Made by a program: the position numbers and the translations under genes. DNA of 64,000 bases from Caldilinea sp. CFX5 (lineage in GTDB: Bacteria > Chloroflexota > Anaerolineae > Caldilineales > Caldilineaceae), in contig QWII01000035.1 in the NCBI GenBank assembly GCA_021405325.1, forward strand, positions 1-64,000, written 5' to 3'. Shown here piece by piece: positions 19,501 through 27,263 of this stretch. Numbering within the stretch: the first letter of the stretch is position 1; the number at the start of each line of letters is the position of its first letter. The notes beneath the pieces were generated by a model. That model saw only the letters and a program-made list of their open reading frames with translations. It ran no database searches and had not been told where the DNA came from.

Positions 19501-22500
19501 GCTGTTGTCCAGGCTGGCGCTGGGCGGGTCGTCCAGTGTGTAGTGGTAGGGCAGTGTAACTGTGTCGTGGAGTTGCTGCACTTCTTCGTCGCTCAACGCG
19601 CGGTAATAGAAACGCATTTCATCGATGCTGCCCTTGAAGGGCAAGACTGGGTTGTGAATTTCATAAAAGAATTCAACTTTACCATCTCCGCTTAATTCGC
19701 CTGATCCATAGCTTGCGTAATTATCCTTGGAGTACCCACTGTGATCCGGCGTAGTGAGGTCCAACTTCAGATCCGGTAACATGCCGTCATCACTACTTAT
19801 GTCATCTTCATACACATAGACCCGACTACCGGTACGACAGAAGGTGCGCTTCATGTCTTCGTAACCCTCTTGGGGGAATATGTCTTCCTTAGCTGGACCA
19901 TCGCCCGGTTCCCAATCCCCGCTGTCAGCGTTATCATCGTATAGCAACCTGCTCTCCGTGAGAGACTCGTCTACAAATACATACACATATTCAGCATCGC
20001 TTTCTAAAGGATCTCCTTCCTCGATCGTGTGAACATTTTTTAGTTCAAATTCGCCACAGTAGTTGTCATCCCCGATGGTCAGAGTGGTGATGCGCTGCGG
20101 ACGGCTGTTCGCTGGGGTCATGCGCTTGATCGGTACACCATTGACGTAGATAGTGACATCCGTATTGTCAAAGGTGACCGCGATATGATTCCAGACCCCC
20201 GGCGTAACTGCATTCGCTATGAAGCCGGTGTTCCATGCCTCCCCCCAGCCAAAGAGCAGATTTCTGCCATCCTGAACGCGCAGAAAGATGCCAGCATCGG
20301 TGTATTGCCACTTACGTCCCGTGGGCGGTTGACCAAAGATGGCGCGAATGCCGTTGGCATCTGTATCCGGCTTTACCCACAGTGCATAGGTGAAGGGGGT
20401 GTCGACTATACCGAAGCGCAGCTCTTCTGCCTCGATCACAGTGCGTCCATCCAGCACGAGTGCCTGACCAGTACCCACACCTTTCTCTGTGTTTTGCGTT
20501 CCCAGGGATTGTGTGGCGGATGGGCGGTCAGGGGCATAATTGAGCCGATCGGACGGGTTATCAAAGGTGAAATAGGCAACCGGGCCTGTCTGTGTGACGA
20601 GCGGCTGTGGATTGACATCCGTGGCTGCGGCGTTGGCAGTCAAGGTCACTGAGTAAGCGCCAGACAGGTCGCCAAAGACAGTTATTGTGCCACTGAGCGG
20701 CTGAGCCTGGCTGGGTCTGAGCTGATAGTCGGTGAGCCTCTTGTCATTGCCCCACCCCTTTGGCGCATCTACTTCCAGGAGTCCTGTCAGGGCTTTGCCG
20801 AGCAGATTGTTCTCCACGGTGGCCTCATAGGTCAGGCTGTCGTTGGGCGCCACCAGAAGCCTGGCGCCGCCACTGTTATAGCGCGCCTCCATCAACGCGC
20901 CAATGTGTGAATTGTCCAACGCCGTCGGCGCCACCACCAACTCATCCAGCGTGCCACTAAAGTAGGCGGCTTTATTGGTTGAATCAGAGAAATCGCTGCC
21001 GATCCACCAGTCGTTTACGCTTTGGTGAGTAAGCTCAGGGGGAAGAGGGCTATCCTGGGCCAGAACGACGCCATCCCGATAAATTGTGCGTAGATTCTGA
21101 GCCATGTCATAGGTGCAGGCCCAGTGGTGCCATTCTGTATCTGTATAGGCCTCGGGGCTACGCAGAATAGAATTATGGGTGGCGCAGGTGAAGTGATTTT
21201 CGTAATTAAAAAGCAGGCCGACCGCCGGGAAGGCGCTGACGCCACCGAAAAAGAGCGGAGACAATGGATTGGGCACGTTACGCTTTGCCCAAATCGCGAT
21301 TGTGAAAGAATGATTGGCCAGCGACGAAGCCTGATGGATTTTGACCACGTCATCCTGGCCATCAAAAACCAGCCCGTTTGTATATCTGCCCTCATGACCA
21401 GCCTGTGGGCAACTCGCATCATCTGCGCAGATGGCATTGTTGAGCAGACCGGAAGCATCGGCAAAGCTTCTGGCGCCGGATCGCTCCTCAAAGCGGAGCA
21501 GCGTGACAGGCGCATTGGTTTCGGAGAGTTGGCTTTGCAGTTTCAGAATCGCCGGATCGGAGGGTACACGCGGGTGCAAGCCATAGCGTTGTTCCTGCGC
21601 ATCGGTGAAGCTATCGCCGTCACTGTTCCAGAGCAGCGGGTCGCTGGTGACCCAGGTCTTCTGCGGCACACCATTGACGATGTCGTAGACAAATTCCCAG
21701 CCGCCCACCCAGTTGCCCTCTTGGTCCTGGTGAAAGATCTCTTGCCCATCCAGTAACCCGTCGCCATCGCTGTCGCTTTGGCGTGGGTTGCTGCCAACCA
21801 GCAGTTCGACACGGTCGCGCAGGCCATCATTATCGCTGTCGCCTGTACTTGCTTGCGTTCCTTGTTGTGTCTCAAAGAGGTCGCTCAGGCCGTCGCCATC
21901 GGTATCCCAGTAGCGGTCATCGGGGTCGTTGCCGTCATGGGCCGGGCTGCGCAGACCATCACCATCGAAATCTTTCATGACCGGGAACTTCACGTCGCCA
22001 CGTTGACCCCAGGCCAGCGAGGCGCCCTTGTCAACCTGTACGCCGGCGTAGAATTCAGTTAGCGCGGCCGGGAAAATGTCGTAGGTCAATTGCAAGTCAA
22101 TATGGTTCGTCCCGGCGTCGCTGCGGATAAAGCAGACCGGAACGGCTGGAATCGGCGTGACCGGCGGCAAGGGGATCGTCCAACATTCCTGTGCCGGGTT
22201 GGCGTATGCTTCGCGCAGATACAATGGTAGCGGTAGATTGAGGCCAGCCTCGGTGAAAGGTATTGTGGCGGTGACGGCGCCGCCGCTCCAGGTGATCACT
22301 GTTCCGGCGGCTAATCTGGCAACCGTTGGCGCCATCACCAGCGGGTCGTCGTATTGGATACCGGGCGAACGGTGCGAACCGGTCAGCACGCCATCCTGCA
22401 ATTCCTGCCATTCGCTTTCCATTTCGGCGCGGTCAACGCTGCGCTTACTTTGGCCAATCGTCAGATCGTAGCGATGGGTGGCGCTATCCAGGTTGTCCCA

Positions 22501-25500
22501 GTTGAGTTGCCAGAAATAGACAAGCGACTTCCAGTCAAAGGGCTGGTCGACCAGTGTGATCTTGTTATCCACGCGCAGGGTTGGCGCAATCTCATTGCCC
22601 ACCTGGAAGCCCTGGTCGGGGTGTTGCAAATTTAACTGAAAATTGCTGGTGGTCAGGCGATCTTTGGCTTGCATGTTGCCCACCAGCACCGTCTGGCTGA
22701 ACAGTAAGAAGCGCACAGCCTCGGTGGCAAGCCCGGTGAGCCCGGCACAGAACGAAAGTTTTGCCCCACCCGTGCGCGGGATGTTGAGGGTCGTGGCCGT
22801 TTCGAGGTCAAAGCCAGCGGCTTTTGTAATGGCGCAGGCGGCGGCAATCACCCCGTCGATCAGCGCGATCACCGCCACGATGATGGGGCCAACAATTGGG
22901 ATAAAACCAATCGCCAGCATGATGACAGCCACGATGATGGTGGCGATAACCCCGCTCAAGGCGGCGGTGAAACCCAGATCAGTGATGTTGAAGGCGCCAG
23001 CCGCCCATTGGGCAATAAACGATCCCACCGCAATCGCAGCCACGAGCACCAAGCCGACGACCGCGGCAATCTTGACGGCGCGGCTGAGCGGCTGTGCCGT
23101 CTTCATCGCCTGGACAAGACCGCCTGCACCTTTTACCGCGCTGGCTACCTTTGTCCCTTCAGCCGTCAGGGTCAGCGCAGACGATACCGCCGCCAAGCTG
23201 GCTAACGTGGAATCAATCACTTTGCCGGCAGTTTCGTTACTGGTTGCTAATTTGCCGATCATCAAGCCAATGGAAACAACTGCGATAGACAATCCGGCAG
23301 CACTGACGCGTGTCTGCAAATCTGAGCTGCCAAAGGCGCTCTTAAACTTAGTCACTCTACCCTGTAGCACATCACCAAGGATCGCCAAGCGCGTTCTTGA
23401 ATTCACCGCATCCAGCACCTCTTGGGAAGCGAACTCGAATTTATTGACCATGCTCTTGGTGAGCAGTTCTTGTGCCAGGTCTTCCGTGATCTCGCTCGCG
23501 ATAATCTGCAATTTAGCCCCAACAACTTTTTCCGTCGCCTCCTTCAATTTTGTCGGCAGCAGGTTCTCTGTGGACATCGAGGGCAGGGGTGAGTTATCTA
23601 ATGCAACAATGCGGTTCGCTCCAAAGAGCATCCCCATGGCAAAGGCTTGATTGGCAAGGGCGATCCCGTCGCGTATTGCCGTACGCTCCGCCGTATCTTT
23701 GGCTTGCTGCAAGATGTCCGCTTGGTCAGCCGCAGTTTGGAGGCGTACACGCAGCAAATCCAGATATTGCGCGGCTGGGAACGCTTCCCAGCGGCTGTTT
23801 TCATACCGGAAGGGTTTCCAGCTATAGGAGGCAAGCACGCTAGCGGTGGCCGGTAAAGCCAGGGTGTTCCCACCGTCCCATAATGCCGTTTTATACTCTT
23901 CTTCGCGGGCAAAGAGCAACAGGACATGGTCATAGCCGGCTTTATAGCTGCCATCATGAATAAATCGATTCAAAATGCCGGGCGTGACTTCGGCAGCAAC
24001 GCGCACAATCTCATCCTGTGTCTCATAGGTATTGACCTCGGCGCGCAAGCTTCCCGGCGGGATGTAATTTTGATTTTCCAGGGTTGGTATCAACGCTTGA
24101 TTAAGCGGAAGACGATTGTGTTTGCCGCTGGCAAAGTCACTATCCAACACACTAACCGCAGTCCATAACTGGGCATGAATCGCCTTAACATCGGCGTTGG
24201 CGTTGTTAGCGTTGTCCGGGTCCTGGTAAATGACGGCCGAGCGCATGGCAATGTCCTGACGGGCGCTCAGGCCAGCCAGCCGCCAGCCTTCGTTCGCGTA
24301 GACATGCACAATTTGGATGTTGCCATCATCGCCCAACAATTGCACCATCCACACCAGCCGCACCTCCTGCGCCGCCCCCAGGCTGGTGACGCCGGCGGCG
24401 GGCCAGTAGGCCATACGGGCGCTAAAGGCTTGTTTTTCGCCACGGGTTTGACCTGTGACCACATGGGCGGGCAGATAGGCTATCACCTGGGTGGGACGGC
24501 CCTGGCCGTCAAGCTCATCGCGCAGGGTGATGCCGTAGGCCGCCAGGTGGGCGGTCGCAAACATCTGGCCGCCGGGCAGGGCGCCATTGGCGACGTCGCC
24601 AAGCGGCAGACAGAGGGTGCGCCGTTCGGCGCCGCGGCCTTGGCCAAACAGCATAACATGGTTGCCGTCCAATAGATCGGGTAGCGCCAGCGCGCCAAGC
24701 GACCAGGGGGCGCCGTTGGCAGTGACAGAAGTCGTCTCCATTACCAGTTTGGGCGCTGCTGGGTCCGCCGCGGTTGTCGTCGACACAGGCGGGGTTGACC
24801 CGACCTGTGGACAAGTCGATTGGAAAATCTTTACGCTGTCCACCGTAATTGCTGCATTCGCTTTGCCTGTCAGCGTAGGAAATGCCACCGTCGTTGTCCC
24901 GGCATCACCCCGCAACTCGACGGTGGCGGTCAACCAAGCCTGTATAAGCGACGTGATTGAGGATGTAGCTGTGATCGGTGTATACCCAATGCCACTGCGC
25001 GTGACGGTCAGGACACTGGTTGTGGGGAAAAGTTTGTTGGCATCGGCGGCCGGAATCTTGATTTCCACGACGGGAACCAGGCGCAGATCGCCATTTTCCT
25101 CGCTGGGTGAGTAGCTGCCGGCTGACTTACCGGTGGCGAAGGTGGTTTCCTTTGTGCGCACTACCTGTCCTTTGCTGTCGTTCGTCGGCCAATCCAGCAC
25201 ATTGTGCGCATAAGAAAGCTGCGTGCGCGAAATTGGCGTCAGTTGGAAATCGACAAAAAGCGGCTCATTGGGGGTCAAGCCATTGCTCTGAAAGGTGAAT
25301 GGGCTGTTTTGGGTATAGACCTGTGTGGTTTGCAGGAATGGGCTTAGGTCCGTACTATCATCCACACCGTCACCGTCGTTGTCATACGCAAAGAGGTCTG
25401 GCACAAGATCGTTGTCGCTATCGCGATTACAGGGAAGATTTGATGGCGCTGCTAGATCGAGTGGAGTGTTCTCCCGCCAACATTCCAGCGTATCGGGCAA

Positions 25501-27060
25501 GCCATCTTTGTTGGTATCTACATTGTTCGGGTTGGAATACCATTGACGGCCCCCCAGCGTAAAGCCTTTGACTTCGAGGTCGTCGCGCACTTTGTCGCCG
25601 TCACTATCCGGGTCGTCGAGTTTTGTGCCTAAACGTGCTTCTTGCAGGTCGGTCAGGCCGTCGCCATCACAATCCGGCGTATTGATACATCTGGGTGGTT
25701 CAGCTCGATCTGGCACACCATCGTTATCGGTATCTGGGGCGGCGGTCGTCGTTGTCTGGGCAGCGGGTACGCTAGCCGCGCTTTGGGCCGGGTACAGCAG
25801 CCGATCGGGTTGGACAGCCAAGGTGTTCGCAACGGCGCTCATCGGCGCTGCTGCCAGGGGAGGGCGGCTGGGATCCCAGGTGACGGCCTGTGCAGCCAAC
25901 TGCTGGGCAGCTTGGGCCTCTGTGGCCTTCATCGCCTGTTGGGCTGCCACCTGTTCCTGGTCAAATGCCGCAGCCTGTGTACTCTGTAACAGCGGTACAC
26001 AAACTTGCGAGACAATAATGGCGACGGTGAGCGCGGCGTATACGTTGGGTTTATGGCCAAAGCGCACGATGAGCGCTGCGCCTAGCCCCAAGACCATCAG
26101 CAGGGCAAAGTGCATGCCCACTTGCGGCCACTCTACCAGTGTTAAGCGACCAAGCTGATTTGCCAGCCAGAGTGGTAGCTTGGGCAGCGCGCCGCCGAAT
26201 GGCGCGGTGGCGTGCGCCAACTGGCTGGTGTCAAAGTTGGCAAAATCGGTGTGAAGTACAGCGTGGACGCGACTGCCATCGCTTTGCTGGGGGAAATTGA
26301 GGGTGAAATTGAGTTGCTCGGGCAAGCCCACTTTGCTTAACCAGATTTCGCCTGTACCGACCATGCCTTGATAGGTGTGTGGCGTATCGAGTGTGATCCC
26401 AGGCGGCAGTTTCCCGGCCTGGCGCAACTGTTCTTCCAGTTGGCTGCGGATGTACTGGGCAAAGGTCGGACCATCCAGATCAAACTGAAACTGACGGAAG
26501 CTGTTTGACGCCAACGCCACTTCGCGCACATGTTTAACGCCATGCAGATAGGCCAGCGGATCGCGATTGGGGGCGAAGACCGCGCTAATATCGTCGATCG
26601 GCTGCCATTCTTCCCCTGCCGCACGACCATAGCTCTGTTCCCCGTCAGTACGAACCTCGTAGGCGCGGCTGCGCTCCAGGATCGAACCGCCCTGCCAGAT
26701 GGCTACTTGAAAGTTTTTTGCCTTCGTGTCATTTTTGCCTTCGAGATAGAGACTATCCACCTGTGCCGGACGGCCAACGTTGGTTAGGGCGGGGGCATGG
26801 TAGGTGGTTTGCTCAATTTCGGTGTGGAAGTCGTAAGCGCCAGCTTGCTGCGCCAATAGCCAGGCGCGTTGCAAAAGTTGTTCGGCCTCGTGTTCTTGCC
26901 GCAACTTCTGGTAAGCCGCCGTCAAACTGGTTGGGTTGAATACGCCCGTGAACTGATCAGTTAAGAGGCTTTTGCTAAAAATTGTGGCTCTACTCGCGGC
27001 AACCACCAACAAGGTAACCAGGATTAAGGAAAATGCTAGGAAACTTTTTCTGTGATCCAT
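10561..27060 (-). CDS. Giant (5499 aa) multidomain LamG/TSP3-type surface protein
   Basis: One uninterrupted frame of 16.5 kb. N-terminal hydrophobic segment (about 8-27), an unknown 280-residue domain, two more hydrophobic segments (about 317-359), and an Ala/Gln-rich stretch. Then a DxDxDG calcium-type cluster (about 443-570), a largely helical part with a long hydrophobic region (about 1331-1407), and a second DxDxDG cluster (about 1694-1824). Eight LamG/concanavalin-like domains follow, near 1889-2057, 2197-2496, 2554-2687, 2734-2899, 3231-3394, 3479-3641, 3692-3854 and 4157-4327, with Ig-like segments between. A DOMON-like stretch (about 4600-4790), a proprotein-convertase P-domain (about 5214-5358) and a last Ig-like domain end the protein. 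No LPxTG tail is present. GGAGAAG precedes the ATG. Role inferred: adhesion or glycan binding at the surface, anchored through the N-terminus. Confidence 0.92.
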   Translation of the reverse strand: MDHRKSFLAFSLILVTLLVVAASRATIFSKSLLTDQFTGVFNPTSLTAAYQKLRQEHEAEQLLQRAWLLAQQAGAYDFHTEIEQTTYHAPALTNVGRPAQVDSLYLEGKNDTKAKNFQVAIWQGGSILERSRAYEVRTDGEQSYGRAAGEEWQPIDDISAVFAPNRDPLAYLHGVKHVREVALASNSFRQFQFDLDGPTFAQYIRSQLEEQLRQAGKLPPGITLDTPHTYQGMVGTGEIWLSKVGLPEQLNFTLNFPQQSDGSRVHAVLHTDFANFDTSQLAHATAPFGGALPKLPLWLANQLGRLTLVEWPQVGMHFALLMVLGLGAALIVRFGHKPNVYAALTVAIIVSQVCVPLLQSTQAAAFDQEQVAAQQAMKATEAQAAQQLAAQAVTWDPSRPPLAAAPMSAVANTLAVQPDRLLYPAQSAASVPAAQTTTTAAPDTDNDGVPDRAEPPRCINTPDCDGDGLTDLQEARLGTKLDDPDSDGDKVRDDLEVKGFTLGGRQWYSNPNNVDTNKDGLPDTLECWRENTPLDLAAPSNLPCNRDSDNDLVPDLFAYDNDGDGVDDSTDLSPFLQTTQVYTQNSPFTFQSNGLTPNEPLFVDFQLTPISRTQLSYAHNVLDWPTNDSKGQVVRTKETTFATGKSAGSYSPSEENGDLRLVPVVEIKIPAADANKLFPTTSVLTVTRSGIGYTPITATSSITSLIQAWLTATVELRGDAGTTTVAFPTLTGKANAAITVDSVKIFQSTCPQVGSTPPVSTTTAADPAAPKLVMETTSVTANGAPWSLGALALPDLLDGNHVMLFGQGRGAERRTLCLPLGDVANGALPGGQMFATAHLAAYGITLRDELDGQGRPTQVIAYLPAHVVTGQTRGEKQAFSARMAYWPAAGVTSLGAAQEVRLVWMVQLLGDDGNIQIVHVYANEGWRLAGLSARQDIAMRSAVIYQDPDNANNANADVKAIHAQLWTAVSVLDSDFASGKHNRLPLNQALIPTLENQNYIPPGSLRAEVNTYETQDEIVRVAAEVTPGILNRFIHDGSYKAGYDHVLLLFAREEEYKTALWDGGNTLALPATASVLASYSWKPFRYENSRWEAFPAAQYLDLLRVRLQTAADQADILQQAKDTAERTAIRDGIALANQAFAMGMLFGANRIVALDNSPLPSMSTENLLPTKLKEATEKVVGAKLQIIASEITEDLAQELLTKSMVNKFEFASQEVLDAVNSRTRLAILGDVLQGRVTKFKSAFGSSDLQTRVSAAGLSIAVVSIGLMIGKLATSNETAGKVIDSTLASLAAVSSALTLTAEGTKVASAVKGAGGLVQAMKTAQPLSRAVKIAAVVGLVLVAAIAVGSFIAQWAAGAFNITDLGFTAALSGVIATIIVAVIMLAIGFIPIVGPIIVAVIALIDGVIAAACAITKAAGFDLETATTLNIPRTGGAKLSFCAGLTGLATEAVRFLLFSQTVLVGNMQAKDRLTTSNFQLNLQHPDQGFQVGNEIAPTLRVDNKITLVDQPFDWKSLVYFWQLNWDNLDSATHRYDLTIGQSKRSVDRAEMESEWQELQDGVLTGSHRSPGIQYDDPLVMAPTVARLAAGTVITWSGGAVTATIPFTEAGLNLPLPLYLREAYANPAQECWTIPLPPVTPIPAVPVCFIRSDAGTNHIDLQLTYDIFPAALTEFYAGVQVDKGASLAWGQRGDVKFPVMKDFDGDGLRSPAHDGNDPDDRYWDTDGDGLSDLFETQQGTQASTGDSDNDGLRDRVELLVGSNPRQSDSDGDGLLDGQEIFHQDQEGNWVGGWEFVYDIVNGVPQKTWVTSDPLLWNSDGDSFTDAQEQRYGLHPRVPSDPAILKLQSQLSETNAPVTLLRFEERSGARSFADASGLLNNAICADDASCPQAGHEGRYTNGLVFDGQDDVVKIHQASSLANHSFTIAIWAKRNVPNPLSPLFFGGVSAFPAVGLLFNYENHFTCATHNSILRSPEAYTDTEWHHWACTYDMAQNLRTIYRDGVVLAQDSPLPPELTHQSVNDWWIGSDFSDSTNKAAYFSGTLDELVVAPTALDNSHIGALMEARYNSGGARLLVAPNDSLTYEATVENNLLGKALTGLLEVDAPKGWGNDKRLTDYQLRPSQAQPLSGTITVFGDLSGAYSVTLTANAAATDVNPQPLVTQTGPVAYFTFDNPSDRLNYAPDRPSATQSLGTQNTEKGVGTGQALVLDGRTVIEAEELRFGIVDTPFTYALWVKPDTDANGIRAIFGQPPTGRKWQYTDAGIFLRVQDGRNLLFGWGEAWNTGFIANAVTPGVWNHIAVTFDNTDVTIYVNGVPIKRMTPANSRPQRITTLTIGDDNYCGEFELKNVHTIEEGDPLESDAEYVYVFVDESLTESRLLYDDNADSGDWEPGDGPAKEDIFPQEGYEDMKRTFCRTGSRVYVYEDDISSDDGMLPDLKLDLTTPDHSGYSKDNYASYGSGELSGDGKVEFFYEIHNPVLPFKGSIDEMRFYYRALSDEEVQQLHDTVTLPYHYTLDDPPSASLDNSRFNFTNEGAVADPGVSGYCSQGACPISGVTGRVNRAVSFDGNEVIQIDNLTLPAATPGLALWVNPAEDGQIMTFSDNNFGFRLFWAEGKFCILSACSAASFPAGKWAHVMVNFDDSGANLYVNGVKAAADNSLPWPGAGTYTLHLGDGFTGRLDDLRILDDGRNVIAPLNAAPLVLLPFDETDAGITAFENAGGSSATCNGNTCPHSGRVGKLGPAVAFDGVDDGLTIADSDALDLNTFTLAAWVKPTAGTNANSKQPIIAKSEGDYRNYALYMTSDRKIYVTRHCTENVFVELYSKNILPLDQYAHVAATYDGKNLAIYINGVLDNTVQGTTANACHNAAPLTIGVPYNANTAYVHYSGILDEVLVYPNALWGYQIKDLYDSQSNWIEEEDAHEVTVDALAPTSSLTATLPLATNYYANADVQLGVNTADATSEVTLLEVGVSLNDAPTIWRAAQPCQDAARGDASSPAWCPWFKPTQWGGEGRYQLQTRATDAVGNREIPTASYVIVVDSTAPTLTATQTGLQNLTRHPTNATAQILHLDGTVSDAGSGVHQVWVTLRDGQGNVVGDAPYPATLNGETWSLPYPFHQAQVAGAYTLEVVAEDQLKHKSSLPARTLVLDGAAPTMTLDEFASGLPITQTAFPLLKQGASLQGWLSDYPLPPGVRFAYPFEESSGATTFANLVATSGWLTASVATCAGNSCPNAVDWAPDGYGLAFDGGDDAIRLPRDVAHSADFTFAALVYWQGGEAMQRIFDFGQDTNNHLFLTPSDNEEKVNFLITQNGAPQGLQLATALPANAWVYVAVVLEGETGRLYLDGVEATSGPITFNPNQVVGNSNWLGRSQYDGDPHFKGVIDQVAIYHRALRGDEIRLLAATQVAGVETGSLAFTPLWAVARDAIPSPYSSARLAGQVLYLPLDEPSHPDIATTTYRNLADENAAPATCADSHCPEPHGDSPAGGATDFDGQDDYLTLPADVASSADFSFAAWVYWRGGQAMQRIFDFGQDTTNHLFLTPSDNEGKVNFLITQNGTPQGLAAATALPANRWVHVAVVLEGETGRLYLDGIEATSGPITFNPNQAVASNHWLGRSQYVQDPYFNGRMDDVRIFARGLSAAEIRSLWLGNRALLSLPLDEPVLINGDTLTDESGWHQPVTLHSGADDVNNKAAPGQQGPYALNFDGVDDYVDLSAAVAQGDDFTFAAWVYWRGGQPWQRIFDFGTDTTHNIYFTPTGKDNTLYFNTLQQGIPDTWLETAYSLPTNQWVHVAVTLQGDTGRLYLYGTEATSGPITLNPSQITGGAFWLGRSHFPNDPYFNGLMDDVRIYAHALNAAEIADLANMGWRQAVISDSQHWQAGVLGQGNRWRLNVPDGLEGVYRVDLRSKDQGAHTAYNPLLPAINQTIDTHAPRATLTKTVEGGQTRYTFHAADLFLTQDGLITPCGAEGQVQPVYRWDNNRQADKHLAELTVTCTLNQAPAGEEASVCDLAGNCTRVAPPSAQAQGDATASAQPGETRVASAAVQPATLDTWQGAVRLPSYRAPALFSPPVQQPILPGANLQHPSAFAQLRLSWSGSATRSKLAQDNAIIITESVDTTSGLVLHWSFEEGPGNCTVQDQTTNAISGTLANMDCTAAWSTDIPANSPQFYSLHFGSVDGDDALSSAISERLPASNSPRTLCAWAKSSDGSVNGWAEHVVNYGTAANNQAFGFMLYAGNAWHLYRHDGDISTAVPADTNWHHHCLAHDGALLTYYLNGAVVASVATTFATTPNTPLVVGSRPDLVNNTAFDGWVDDVRLYDRALTADEVQSLYTFAGQWIEIVEGNEPAPDNSPPAVDSTPPMAVLASNLYTANAYSLVGGLIFSGDLSHATGVISATASLALGNESYALITHLHPISEPIGYVGGNAVYTSAPWAAIWQPPTAGNPPDLTTGTLSLTLYDASLKATTTDFSVTLDLQAPNVGEPTLLAGGIPLVANATYSDTTLATTVTLAPTTDAGGVSLWYGWTDQIVAPLAALTQAPDPAAGVQLKQAFTRSAADGPSIYYFHVLAQDGLGNTTRQVYGPYYHDLPGMPDQITPPQPHGDALPTPYREWVTNGCTLLGSDRRLAGRGAESNGAQSLYLSWDGSFFHWLWEGADWETDGDLFIYLDTIAGQGSLGAYNPYASTAQRTLLLLPAREEPGTLAINTMQADFALWVTDSTTAYLLRWDGSTWVNDGPLASLGGAYAFSHEHDGKFSDLVLPFALVGSPTTTIDVVALAVDGEEGPSAGLRLWSVLPYANPVDSTAVVPSAPAADQPHRLLLTDRYTIPLAAGTCLTPESDLRFYLSTAHDGLYYDGTADAVRLILPEPAVNPNPWDALFDPYDDVYQRWLAENYCPTDPTFPDCRAADKPAAPLSTAERLALNGLTDGFHPPLSSGSPVTYTLHFQNPTAEAVTLPAYLYTNNDLNNPQNGIRFADQSWVDGCPGWLALTLPPGVGTRALTGVVQSGGVQTVTLDIAPTYTQSSCAVTGNTTDRPRFRLQVEHTPDDGAPGYVAIAADFTTSSPISATIQGLVRDASAVPAIEIEVNGANSFACVDDSPLDGQWRCVWDVIASNGGVAPDNGARFTIRARATDSYGQQSDWSAPRTVVIDAQAPQLGAPTDSTPLLVANAVLQLNGLLTDSARPESVEVCDSNAETCRLADLTIDPFSIPQSVYGYTDQPGEPLPIEQSGVCADGGVGLVRRIDIGDSFTIAALNVGLRLAHPYRSDLSASLTSPAGTQVTLFAFERNVLAENVNARFTDLGTALLADDRNSHDLASLYTHNSYQPRQSLAAFAGQDAVGAWTLTLCDRDPASDSGAFYDAALHFTAVAPPRTITGHWSTNEDVSANDGVLHTWQIFASDEHGQRTNAPVELSVMVDNVAPVLTVTQSMTEALVNSSQPVLRGSVSDGDTVENIWVLVTDPLGRMTAETVTGPVSDWTYHLMPAISGEYRFAIYAADRAGNQTVVQDFALTAK
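15500..17370 (-). repeat. Three near-identical LamG repeat units in the giant gene
   Basis: LamG domains 5, 6 and 7 share long blocks such as MQRIFDFGQDT.NHLFLTPSDNE and GRLYLDG.EATSGPI. At DNA level a block of roughly 50 bases near 16321 recurs near 17052 without visible change, and a close version sits near 15682. Spacing is about 640-730 bases. This indicates recent tandem duplication, and such blocks invite recombination. Confidence 0.85.
19630..20065 (-). other. Acidic, AT-richer insertion inside LamG domain 2
   Basis: About 140 residues rich in Asp, Glu and Tyr (for example VYVYEDDISSDDG, DDNADSGDWEPGDGP) interrupt LamG domain 2 between its TIGDDNYC strand and its closing GSIDEMRFYYRALS strand. 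The DNA is visibly richer in A and T than the rest of the gene. It reads in frame, so it looks like a nested domain of different origin. Confidence 0.65.
21590..21980 (-). other. Second DxDxDG (TSP3-like) calcium cluster
   Basis: Within the giant protein (about residues 1694-1824) motifs such as DFDGDGL, DTDGDGLSD, DSDNDGLRD, DSDGDGLLD and NSDGDSFTD repeat. They match thrombospondin type 3/dockerin-like calcium loops. A first cluster is at 25354-25735 (residues about 443-570). They likely stiffen the stalk when calcium is bound. Confidence 0.75.
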
Positions 27061-27212
27061 CGCCAGTCTTCTCCAGGTGTGCTAATCGTTGTTGATTTAC
27101 AGCGAGTTGTTTAGGAGGTAAACCTGCCGTAAGTATGGTGAGTAGTAAATATTACTATAGTAACCGCGTTCTCGCATAGTTTATACACAGGACTTAGGCA
27201 ATATAGGCTCCC

Positions 27213-27238
27213 CCTCGCCTGACACGTCAGGCGAGGGC
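27213..27238. terminator. Perfect 12-bp stem between giant gene and EamA gene
   Basis: CCCTCGCCTGAC and GTCAGGCGAGGG pair perfectly around two bases. It lies 25 bases downstream of the EamA stop on the minus strand and upstream of the giant gene. No T-run follows, so termination is plausible but unproven. Confidence 0.5.
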
Positions 27239-27263
27239 GCTAGAGGGTTAGGAAACCGGCGGT

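Noticed and set aside
22643..23650. 335-aa plus-strand open frame
   Set aside because: It is antisense to the giant gene in a compatible frame, with low-complexity Ala/Thr content and no recognisable motif.
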